Part shown: positions 46,062 to 56,056 of the stretch, in pieces
How positions within the stretch are numbered: position 1 is the stretch's first letter
How the letters are laid out: every line of letters starts with the position of its first letter
Assembly: GCA_024509875.1 (NCBI GenBank)
Contig: JAMPIV010015252.1
Span: forward strand, 48,501 to 112,500
Direction of reading: 5' to 3'
DNA: 64,000 nt
Source: Oreohelix idahoensis
Taxonomy: Eukaryota > Mollusca > Gastropoda > Stylommatophora > Oreohelicidae
Made by a program: the position numbers and the translations under genes
Notes under the pieces: generated by a model
Told to the model about the DNA's origin: nothing
What the model saw: the letters and a program-made list of their open reading frames with translations, nothing else
Database searches by the model: none

Positions 46062-47709
46062 GATGTCTAAAATGTGAGTACAGAACCTGAAATAATTAAT
46101 TATCTTATTTCAATGTTAAATAGCAACAAGACTTAATAAAGTGCTTGTATAATCTCTATGTTGAACCCAATCTCTGTGGGAAACAGGAGTTGACACCAAC
46201 TTGTATTATCAAATGTATAATAATATCACAAGTCACTTCTTAATCATCAGTGCACTACCCAAATCAGTGCATAACCATCAGTTATTTATCATAACTGCAC
46301 TACAATAGTGCATAAGCAAAAAACCACCAGTTTGTTATGATAAGTGCACTATAGACCAATAGTGCATGAGCATATATTAACAATAGTGAAAGCTAACTAT
46401 GCAAGAACTATGTAAACAATAAGAAGACAATGTAAACAATAACAAAGGTCACCAACAATGTAAACAATAACAAAGATCAAAGTCAATGTAAACAACAACA
46501 AAGATCAGAGTCAATGTAAACAACAACAAAGATCAGAGTCAATGTAAACAATCAACAAAGATCAAACAATACGAAAACATTCGCATAAGTCAAATACACA
46601 AACAGCAAAACTAAAAAGAAATATGCGAAGATATGCCTAACAAATGACGCTACAGTGTATACACAAAAATATACGTAAAGAACTGAATAATAGCAAAGGG
46701 GAGACCTACAAATACAAACAATCGAAATCGAAACTAAAAAACACAAAGAAAGAGAGAAAAGAAAAAAGAAAAAAAATATATATATACAAGAAACAAAAAT
46801 AAAGCACAACTCGTCACAACTAAACAGATATAGCAACGATTGTCGCTAGCAAATTTCACTGTAGGAAATTCGCACAGTCCCTAACGAAAACGCTAACAGT
46901 AGAACCTCTGTGACGTGGTATCTTCTACTGCAAGACTCCGCCCAACCGAGAAAACCCGCTGAAATATAAACATATAAATATACAAATAACAAATAACATA
47001 TAACATATAAACATGTATCATGAAAACAATAGGAGAAAGTGTGAAAGTACAGAAGGCTCAGTTAGAACATAAGGGCACAGTTCACAAACAAAACAGGCCA
47101 CTTAACTTCTATAAATCCAGCGTCAGCACGGTGCAGAACAGGATGTAATCAGCATTCTGAGGATAATGATCCAACGTTGATTAACTTCTGCTCCCATAAA
47201 CAGCCATGACGAAGGAAATGAGCTTCTAATACTGCAACAGTTGTTACGGCACTTGACCTTCTGAATCTTCTAAATTGATTTAACCGGCACTTGACCTTCT
47301 GAACCCGCAACAGTACCCCTGAGACCGGAACAGTTGTTACGGCACTTGTCCTTCTTTTCACCAGATCAGGAAATCCATTCGCTCGGTACTTGTCCTTCTA
47401 ATCTTACATAAACTTCAATATTGCCGAGCAGCGCCGGGTAGTTTCAAAATCAGCAACTGTCAGAAAATCCGGATACTTTCAATAAAATTTCTTGTAAGGT
47501 GGTAGTTGATGCTGTAGTTGTATCTAGCATGATGATGATGTCTGGGTTTGCTGACCCCCTTGATAGCTGGAATCAGAGTGAACCAACCTATGGCCACCAA
47601 AAATGATATGGTGCGCCAAAATATCAGATGATAGAACCAGCTCTGGCCACCAAAAATGATATGGTGCGCCAAAATATCAGATGATAGAGCCAGCTCTGGC
47701 CACCAAAAA
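46062..47709 (-). other. G1 leader with repeats and primer-binding site
   Basis: No supported gene. It contains several repeat arrays: GTGCAT/ACTAATAGTGC words at 46240-46370, a ~31-bp array (AACAACAAAGATCAGAGTCA) at 46420-46560, dispersed GTTACGGCACTTG..CCTTCT words at 47225-47400, and a 53-bp array next to the LTR. Such a repeat-rich leader probably carries structure for packaging or translation; this is inferred. Confidence 0.55.
47591..47709 (-). repeat. 53-bp repeat triplicating the G1 primer-binding site
   Basis: Units start at 47591, 47644 and 47697 with TGGCCACCAAAAATGAT. On the minus strand each contains TTTTTGGTGGCCA, and the last copy lies 4 nt from the LTR end (47710). The LTR terminus (TGATAAGG) itself resembles the unit (TGATATGG). 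Confidence 0.75.
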
Positions 47710-49096
47710 TGATAAGGGTGGATTTGAGCTGAAGTGGTAACTTGCCACCCTTATCGACACCTGGTATTAAAGTGTAAGATGTAGGTGTCTTCTCTGATTT
47801 AGGATGTTGCTGTGTATGTGGTAGTGGAACAGTTCACAGGGTTATCACACAGGCAACATGACGTGTAGAGTCATAGAAAGGGTAACTTCGTTGTATAAGT
47901 TTCTTCCATTTATTGCACGCCACAAAACAGTCATGATACTTATGACATCAACATAGTTAACGAGTTCAGCAAGATGATATGGCACATTGAAAACAATTTC
48001 TGTAGTCAGCAATGACAGCTGTTGTATATATGCGTCATAAGACATCACAGTTCAATAGATTCAGAAATTCATAAATCATAGAGTTCTAGTTCGTGAAGCT
48101 GTATAAATAATAATAATTTCTATAACTTCTGCAACAGTGTCAGCTACAGATCTTCAATGTTCATAAACAATAATAAATGCTCCCTTACTGATGCTAGCAG
48201 ATCAGTTGTATACAATAAGTCCGTTCACTGTCTGCACGTGAATAGCATACATGGGCTACAGGTCAGCTCGACCTTTATAATGTTCCTAAGTCTAACCATC
48301 TGACTTGGACGTGATCTCTGATATAACGAATCCTGGAACACAGACAATAGTCTTGTTGGTCTAGAGCGACCCATATATATTTAACTAGTTCAGGTATAAA
48401 GCTACCGGTGACTTAATCCTAGTCAAAGTACCTCTCCATTTTGCATCACACAGGCGAGCAAATAGGCGACAAAATGACGAACCTCTAGATGATAGCATAA
48501 AGTTCGATACAAGAGGAATTACCTTATTTCGGAAAATCAACCATGAACATATGCCTCCAGGCAGGCGTGAATAATACTGGGAAATAGTCTAGTTAGCTAA
48601 CTAACTCACAAAGACACTGTATTTCCCTCAGAGAATCACAAGACGCAGTTGCGTCTGCTCGCTTCTTAAACCATTTTCCAACTGCCGAACTGGGCGGAAC
48701 ACACAGAACGAACTCCCAGCTTTTGACATGCGCAGAACGACAATCTCTGAGTTGCCGTTCACAATAAGACGATTCTAAGAACATTCGAGATAAAAGTCTT
48801 ACACAGTCGCGCCTTTTATGGTCATGAAAAGAAGCGTTAAGAAAGGTTTCAGACATCTACCATAGTTGACTGGTACTACCAAATAAGGAGATGTGGTCAC
48901 GCTTCGTTCAAGAAATTATAGACCGAACGTGTCTCTATACAAGAGAAGGCAACTCCTAAAAAATTGTAGTTTCGATAACTCGGATTATGTCCCTTTGACC
49001 ATAGAAAACATAATACACACTTCAGTCAAAAAAAATGATCATACATATCAAAAAATGTTTATACAAACGAAAAATAATAATGATCCGTGCGTAACA
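47710..49096 (-). repeat. G1 5' LTR (right)
   Basis: Almost identical to 38888-40276. It is followed by the target duplication GTTAC at 49097-49101. Confidence 0.95.
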
Positions 49097-49739
49097 GTTA
49101 CTAAGCGGGTTTTTAAGGGAGAGGGTATTGACTTTGGTTAGCGGGGGTGACGACACATATGTGTGTGTTGGGGTGTAGCTGGCGGGTGTAGATTTTTGTT
49201 TGGCTTTTTATGTATATGACTCAGCAATGTGCTGGTGTGTTTAATTATACAATATATATTTTACAAACATTTATTTATACAACATAGATAACAACGGTTT
49301 TTTAAATGTAATAAATATATTTAACGATGTCTCTTTTAAAAGAATATGGGGTATGGAGAGGGCGCAGGGGGGGGGGGGGACTAATTGATTTTGGAAGGCG
49401 TGGGTGATGAGGGGTGAGAGAAAAACCAACGGGTTTATATAAGTCAGCAGTGTGTTCGTATGTTTCTTTATACAATATGTATATATATACATGTAGACAA
49501 CAGTTATTCAGTGTAGATAACAAAAGGTCAAGGTTTATAAATAGAAGTATATATTTATATATTTTTTTCAAACAGCAGTAACAAAACCAAAAAAACATTG
49601 TATGAGCAGGGTCACATATTGGAAGACGGTTATGGTAGGTGGAAAGAGGGAGGTGTGTGCAATTTTTTAATGGTATATTTTTATTGGTAAACAACAGTAA
49701 CAAAGGGGACATAGTGGAAGAGAGCTATTTTTTAGATGT
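49097..49739 (-). other. V2 sequence upstream of the G1 insertion
   Basis: Its edge (49097-49140) is the inverse of 52036-52082 in V3 and joins 38887 when G1 is removed. The rest is V-element tail sequence: AT-rich words (TTATACAATATATATTTTAC), a G run at about 49366-49379, and AACAGCAGTAACAAAA as in 33520 and 63310. No intact gene. Confidence 0.55.
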
Positions 49740-50710
49740 TGAGGGGAGATGTCGTCACGTTGTCGTCGTGTACCTGTCTTTTGGTGTAAAAATAGGACAG
49801 AAAGTTTCTGTGTTGTTCGTATGTGGAGATGGTGTGTGTGTGGGTGATATTGCTTTTGGTTTGTCTGGTGTTGTGTACAGGGTACATAATGGAAGAGAGC
49901 TATTTTTTAGATGGAAAGAGGTGAATTGGTAACATTGTCGTCGTGTACCTGTCTTTTTGTGTAAAAATAGGACAGAGAGTTTCTGTGTTTTTCGTATGTA
50001 TAAATGGCGGAGTTGTGTGTTCTGAAAACGACATTTTTCCCACCCAGCGCTTGTTGCGTGTTGAGGCCATCTAAAAAAGTGTGTTTGTCTAAGGTGTTGT
50101 GATGTTTATTGAGACCCTTATTCCTAGATGTATCGTGCTCCACGAAACAAACCAGGGTTCTCTTCTCGTATAATTTCCTGCCCTGACATTTCTGAGAAAC
50201 GATTCTCGTTTTAGTCTCACTAGTTATGAAACTGGATCGATGGTCGTCGCGAAACTTCGCGCGGAAAACCATTGATTGTATACTTTATCTAAGAAAAAAC
50301 CTTATACGAACAAGACACAAAATGGAAGAGAGCTATTTTTAGATGGAAAGAGGTGAAGTGGTTACGTTATCGTTATTTACCTTGCTTTTTATGTAAAAAT
50401 AGGACAGGGAATTTCCGTTGTTTGGTTAATGTAATTACATATTGAAACGGGTGCTGGTCCACGGGGTAGTTTTCTTTATTATTTATAGTATATCACGAGT
50501 AATATGTCTACTCAGGCCAATGCCCAGCTAGTGGTAAGTAAGTGACCCCACACACAGCCGTATTCTCCAGGAAATCCCACAAGAGCTGACGTATTTTTTT
50601 TCTTATTACAACGACTAATTGTGTTACCGCTAGTTATGAAACCGGATCAATGGTCCGCGCAACACATCGCGAGTAAACCATTGCTCGCATACTTTTATAA
50701 AATTCCGTTA
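49740..50710 (-). pseudogene. V2 polymerase B remnants, rearranged
   Basis: The longest piece (50272-49907) encodes the polymerase C-terminus: RIVSQKCQGRKLYEKRT, then after an internal deletion LNTQQALGGKNV, AIYTYEKHRNSLSYFYTKRQ and SPLSI. A second copy of the preceding segment lies at 50710-50620 (AMVYSRCVARTIDP, matching V1 QWFPAECVPTIDP), and additional 3'-end repeats lie at 50405-50335, 49985-49918 and 49807-49740. The order shows repeated partial duplication rather than simple decay. The catalytic DTDS region is absent. Confidence 0.75.
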
Positions 50711-51149
50711 GCATAGAGGGTGACGTCAGGGCTAAATATAGCTATCTAGGAAACCGTAATAAAACTCTAACATGCAGAGTTTTGCGTATTTGTAGACGAA
50801 AAAAGCTTATCTGCAACGGGATTTACCTTTGTAAGACTAACATTTACCTTTGTAAGACTAACCCTGCTACTTATTTCTGTTAACTTCATTGCAGACAAGC
50901 TCAAAACACAAGAGATCAATAGAATAAATTTTTATAAAAGAAGCATTCCTTCGTTCGTGTGTTCGAACCCCCATGATTTAATGTTTCACTATTTTAACAC
51001 GTGCGGCATCTGATGATAGGTTTTATACTGTCTCCCAATCGTTTCCAACATGAGGCGACCACATAAATTTAGTAAATTAAATAAAGGTAACTAAGTATTT
51101 GTTCCAGTTATCAAACGGTTATCTACTTTTTTGTCGTACAATTTTCAAA
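50711..51149. other. No recognised gene upstream of V2 polymerase remnant
   Basis: Contains a short direct repeat (ATTTACCTTTGTAAGACTAA at 50821 and 50845). No coding similarity was seen. Confidence 0.4.
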
Positions 51150-51800
51150 CTTCAGTGAAAACTTTTCTTCCATGCAGCATAGATGGCCCCAAAAATTTTC
51201 CCAGTCCTGGCCAAAGGTTCCAAACTGTAGGTAAATAGATCAGCTGTCAAATACGTCTTTAAATATTTCTTGCAGTTTTCCAATCTTTTCATTAAATATT
51301 TTTTCATTAAATATTTTTTCCTGTTGTCAGTACTTGACAATGCAAATAATTCTTGCAGCTGTCAAAAATTTCTTCCACTTGTCAAATATTTCTTCAAATT
51401 TTTTTTTTCCAGGTACCAAATATATTTTCTTCAAATTGTTTTTCCAGTCCTCAAATATTTCTTTAAATTTTTTCCCACTTGTCAAATATTTCTTACAGTT
51501 GTCAAATAATACTTCAAATGTTTTTTCCACTTGTCAAATACTTCTTACAGTTGACAAATATTTATGCAAAAATTTCTTCCACTTGTCAAATATTTCTTAC
51601 AGATGTCAAATATTTATGTAAATATTTTTTTCCATTTGTCAAATATTTCTTCAAACGTTTTTTCAAGTTGTAAAATATCTAAGCAAATGTTTTTTCAACT
51701 TGTCAAATATTTCTTACAGGTATCAAATATTTATGCAAATATTTCTTACAGTTGTCAAATATTTTTTCAAATGTGTCTTGTATGTGTCAGATTTTTTTTC
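51150..51800 (-). repeat. Minisatellite, upstream of V2 polymerase remnant
   Basis: Imperfect array of about 18-40 bp units built on CACTTGTCAAATATTTCTT and CAGTTGTCAAATATTT on the + strand. The minus strand gives lysine-rich frames (CKKYLTSGKKF, KKYLMKKYLMKRLENCKKYL), the latter also readable in V1 at 12780-12870. It has the same orientation relative to polymerase as the V1 array. Confidence 0.75.
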
Positions 51801-52036
51801 CAGTTGTTAATTCAGCGTCACGCCGGCCGCCTTAACTTTCCCAGAGTAGCTCTGGTGCTCAGTTAAAACTGGGTCGGCCCTGACGGGTTGTGTGCGGTGC
51901 ATCCAACATACCTTCTGTATATCATCAATGACAAACTCTCTTTGGACACCTAAATTGATATCCTCATTAACAAAGCTGCAGTTAACTTTGCCGGCCTCAC
52001 ATCACGTGTTTGGGGAAACGCCAAACTCAAAGCTAA
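51801..52036 (+). pseudogene. LINE C-terminal fragment next to V3
   Basis: About 51890-52036 translates to a LINE post-RT block (IINDKLSLDT, then KAAVNFAGLTSRVWGNAKLK), matching the LINE fragment at 14832-14640. It ends where sequence shared by V3 and V2 begins. Confidence 0.6.
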
Positions 52037-52234
52037 GACCAAAGTCAATACCCTCCCCCTTAAAAACCCACTTAGTAACCTATGCGCCGTTATCGTTTTT
52101 TTATATTTTCCTCTTTATCTCAAGTCTTCTTTTAAAAGAGAGATCATTAAATATATACTTCTATTTATAAACCTTTGTTATCTATATTGTATAAATAAAT
52201 GTTTGTAAAATATATATTGTATAAATAAACAAAC
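52037..52234 (+). other. V3 5' part
   Basis: Inverse of 49140-49097 plus 38887-38700 of V2, so it defines the same upstream region of the PC4-like gene. G3 inserted at 52234 (target CAAAC); the element continues at 61951. Confidence 0.7.
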
Positions 52235-54927
52235 TGTAGTAAAATCTGTGCGACAAACGCTAATTTCCATAGAATGGTACTCCCAATGTTATTAAATAAA
52301 ACAGCCCGTGTGTTAGGGACTAACAGCTTCTACTATGCCAGTAGGGGAATCCAATGTATGCTGTAGAAATGCTAGTAAATTATCTCGCTGGCAAAGCCGC
52401 TCGATTTTATTACCGCTTGCGTGAAACTAACGTCACAGTTCAAGCCTAGCCTTCAAAGCAAGAGAGAGAGAAGAAAACGTGTAAAAAGAATACACGAAGG
52501 CATAAAATTGAGAGACAAATGTCGTAGCATGGTAGAAACGCGACGTCGCAAGTTTTGCAGACCCCCCTTTTTCTCGACACGCGTTAGTGGCACATATCCA
52601 CACTTTTGGACTTGTCAGCCGATATAAACACACACGCAAGTCGCTTTTCTAGCTAAAAAGTAAGGCTAAAGTAGAGTTCGACGAACGTGTTGTTAAAAAA
52701 TTTGGTAACGTATTACAAGCGATAGTTAAAAATAAAAGGAAAAAAATAAGATTAACGTGAGATTTTTTGAATATGTACTACTGAATGGGGGAATGAGACG
52801 GTGTATCCGACTAGTAGTGTCACGAGTTCGTGTTTACTAATTTGAATAGGAGAGATAGGAAATATTTTTTTGAAGCATTGTAGAAATAAAACGATTTTTT
52901 TTTTTTTTTAAACCAGCGGCACTTGGGCTTTCAGCCCTTCGGCCCAATGACATGTCATTGCGAGGCTGGGGAACCTGAGGACTTTCCTTCCAACCCGGTC
53001 AGGAGCTTCGCTCCTTCCCATCCACAGAGGGTTTATCACAGGAGCCGTTCAGGCTATTCAGTCAAATTTCCGGCCGTACACATTTCTTCAAACGCTGTCG
53101 CCCGGGTTTGAACCATGAACACCTGGTCGCCAGTACAACGCCGAAGCCATTACACCAGCGCGGCTCCCAGAAATAAAACGATACTAGGCATTAGAAATAA
53201 ATACAAGAATAAAATAATGTAATGACTGTGCGATAGATAACAACAGGATCAATAAGTATGTATCAGAATTTAAAACTATTAAGAAATAAAGAAGTTGGAC
53301 AGAAGACAGATAGACGAATGGACTTGAAATCTTTCTCAGTTTGCCCGTAGGTGGGGGTAGAGGGGAAGGAGTCCTAATTTTGAATATTTGAGGTCAGTTT
53401 TGAAAAAGAACGCTAGAGCCAAACGGTCCCTGATTGGCTGTAGTGTAATTTACTAACAGTTGAATAAAAACAATTAGTAGTTGGTATTCGGGGCCACTTG
53501 TTAACAAAATTTCATACACTAAAGAAGTTGTTTTAAGACAAGGAAGGAGTACTTACTTGTTTGCTATTTCTGCACTAGCAGCGATTTGGATTATGCCATA
53601 TATCGCAATATTCAACTGTTTAGTGTGTAAATTTCTTTGATGCGGTAAGAATGAAAACATTTATATTGTCATTTTTATCATTATTATGTATACATTATTG
53701 AATCTGTATGAACCTTATGGGGGAAAACGTATATCTTGAGGGAAGTCAACATCAAACACTGTGTTGTTTCACAGCGTTGTTAGGAAATGTATTAACCTGT
53801 TGTAGAAAAGCCAGACAGGCTTTCTACCATATTGGGAGAAAAGAAAAATAATATTAATGAAAAAAATGTTGTATTATGACATAAGACCAGGAAGATCACT
53901 GGCCGTCTTCTTCAGCAAGTCACCGTGATTGTACATGACTTGATATTATTAATGTAAAATGTTTCCTTTGTCAAGGAAAGTGTCAAACGGTGGTTTGAAG
54001 GTTATTTATCCATGAAGGGGTACCAATCAAATTGGGAACGTTAACTAATTGTTTCGTTACCATACTGATGTCTGATGATATTGCAAATGTTAGAGTAGGG
54101 AAAGAGAGAGACTATTAGATGCTGAGTTTGGCAAATTTATATTGTTCCAGGGTTTCTTCTACGATTCAAAGTGAGCCCAGGTGATCAAATACCTGACCAT
54201 AAGTTCTGCAGTGAGGCCATATCTACTGAGTGCCTGCACATAAATATATTACTAGAAGCAGAAGCGTGACTTGGCAGTGGAAGCTGGCATTGTATTCTTC
54301 AGTCAGCCGGTCACCAGAAATCCCAGATAAGCAATTGTGTCTGGGGTATTTGATATCGCAAACAATTCCAACTCTCAATTTCCCAAAATGAATTGTGTCA
54401 GACAGTGATGAATCCAAACGTTCTAATGACCTGTACCCTTTTCTAGGAGCAAGGAATACTTGACACTTTTCTAACTTGACGTATATAAATAATTGTTGGA
54501 AAACACAGACTCAATTATATTTGTGAATTAATTGCTGTAAATACATGTATTATCATTTTGAGTGATTATTCCTGTGTCTAAAAGAATAACAAAGATACAG
54601 GAAAATAAATTGTACAAAAAATATGTTAAATTGAAAACTTAACCAGTGACTTGTTTAATCATTGTTTATTAGTAATAGGTGTAGTTGTTGTCCTGTTTCT
54701 ACACTTCATCACATTGCATATACCCTAGACACTTGCTAGACAACATACACACAACCTTACACATCAGTAGGGGAAAATATATAATCGGGTGAGGTCTTTG
54801 GTGGAAGCAGAGAGGTTTCCTGTAAACTTATCTGAATTTAATAAACCTCAGGGGCTTGCATAGCTGATCTCACATCTGATATAATTAAAATTAATAATAA
54901 TTATAGAATAACACCAAATCCACCACA
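52235..54927 (+). repeat. G3 5' LTR
   Basis: Begins TGTAGTAAAATCTG and ends AATCCACCACA. Without the SINE and its duplication it is about 2.4 kb, the same as the right LTR. No coding region is supported; the 64-codon ORF at 54223-54417 (-) recurs at 61246-61440 only because the LTRs are duplicates. Confidence 0.9.
52896..53168 (-). mobile_element. tRNA-derived SINE inserted in G3 left LTR
   Basis: Minus-strand element of 273 bp with a tRNA-like head. The A box TGGTGTAATGG is at 53147-53157 and the B box GGTTCAAACCC at 53104-53114. A GC-rich body follows, with a short inverted repeat (GGGCCGAAGGGCTGAAAGCCC region), and the element ends in a poly-A tail (52896-52909 as T on the + strand). The 14-bp target duplication AGAAATAAAACGAT is at 52882-52895 and 53169-53182. 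It is absent from the right LTR, so it inserted after G3. Confidence 0.9.
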
Positions 54928-54950
54928 AAAATTGGGACGCTCTTCCGGGA
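54928..54950 (+). other. G3 primer-binding site
   Basis: TGGGACGCTCTTCC starts at 54933, 5 nt after the LTR end. It begins with TGG, as needed to pair with a tRNA 3' CCA. The tRNA was not identified. Confidence 0.5.
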
Positions 54951-55123
54951 TTAATAGTTTTCTTAATACCCTACATAAATTGAGTCACTAGGTCCCAGCA
55001 TTTGTAAAATATAAAAGTAAAATTAATTTGAGAGTGGTTTGAGATATCATTGCCCTTTGTCTTGTGTTCAGTAGGTTAATTAGTTTAAGGTAGTGGATAG
55101 CATTTGATATTGTTAACAGTAAG

Positions 55124-56056
55124 ATGGCTGATTTGGCAAAATACAGATCTGCTGCTGTGCAGACTGCAAAGGAGATGAATTTAGATGGTCAAGCTCTGGT
55201 TCAGTATGTGACATCAGAGTGCGACAAGTATATGGAAAGAGAAGATAAGAGGTTAGCTGAGGAGAAGAGAATTATGTTAGAAGATGCTAGGGAGCTTAAG
55301 AAATTAGAGGCTGATAGGGAGGCTGAGATCAAGAGGCTGCAGTTGGAGGAGAAGAAACTTGAGGCTGAGGCCAGGAAAGAAGAAAAGAGGATGGAGGCTG
55401 AGAAAGAAGAGAAACGGTTACAAAGGGAACATGAGTTGCGACTACGGGAGTTGGAGTTTCAAGGCCATGCTCCTGATAATGGAAGTAGCTCATCCACTTC
55501 TGAGTCTGCTGCAAGCCAGGTAGCCTCCTCATCAGCTATGGGGTTTAATTTGGACCCCTTTGTAGAAAAAGAGGATGATATTGAATCATTCGTCTCTAGA
55601 TTTGAGGCATTAGCTACCATGTATGGGTTAGAGAAAGAAAGATGGAGTATGAAGTTATCACAGGGGCTTAGGGGAACCTCTTATGAGGTATTCGCAAAAC
55701 TGAGCAAAGAAGATCAAGATGACTACGACATTCTTAAGCAAGCTCTGCTAGTTAGATATGAGAAAAATAGTGAATTTTACAGAAAGAAATTTAGGAATGC
55801 AAAACTGTTGACTGGAGAAACTTACCACCAGTTCTCTGCACGTCTGGAGACTTACCTGGAGAAATGGACTGCTCTGGGGAAAACCCAAGATTTAAAGGAA
55901 ATGATTATGACTGAGTAGTTGAGAGAGTCCATGGCTCCAGACCTGAGAAAATTTCTCATGGAACAGGGTGCTGAGAGGCTGGGGGAGATTTTAAATGTGG
56001 CTGAGCGATATCAGGCAGCCCAGTCTGAGATAGCAAGTATGAAGAAGAAGCTATAG
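55124..56056 (+). pseudogene. G3 gag
   Basis: Starts MADLAKYRSAAVQTAKEMN. A long charged coiled coil at residues 35-115 (KRLAEEKR, EAEIKRLQLEEKKLEAEARK) is followed by a Ser-rich linker and a capsid-like block (FVSRFEALATMYGLEKERW, then FRNAKLLTGETYHQFSARLE). A stop at 55916-55918 (TAG, probably from CAG) cuts the frame after 264 codons. Translation continues in frame (LRESMAPDLRKFLMEQ) to a second stop at 56054. The next frame carries the zinc knuckle of gag at about 56217-56258: C-x2-C-x4-H-x4-C (CKWCKQNNHDTIMC). Confidence 0.85.

Larger units (their letters stand above)
38888..49096 (-). mobile_element. G1: near-intact Gmr1-like Ty3/gypsy retrotransposon
   Basis: A 10.2-kb minus-strand element. 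It has TG...CA LTRs of 1389 and 1387 bp that differ by one substitution (39365 A versus 48185 T) and a 2-nt difference in one A run. The 5-bp target duplication is GTTAC (38883-38887 and 49097-49101). Inside are a leader of about 1.65 kb, gag-pol (46061-41054), a 3' region and a polypurine tract. Near-identical LTRs imply very recent insertion. The only visible defect is a single-base frame shift in a gag A run. It is inserted into V2 upstream of the PC4-like gene. Confidence 0.95.

Noticed and set aside
47149..47361. 70-codon ORF with repeated words in the G1 leader
   Set aside because: It comes from imperfect leader repeats, lies upstream of gag and has no homologue in G2.
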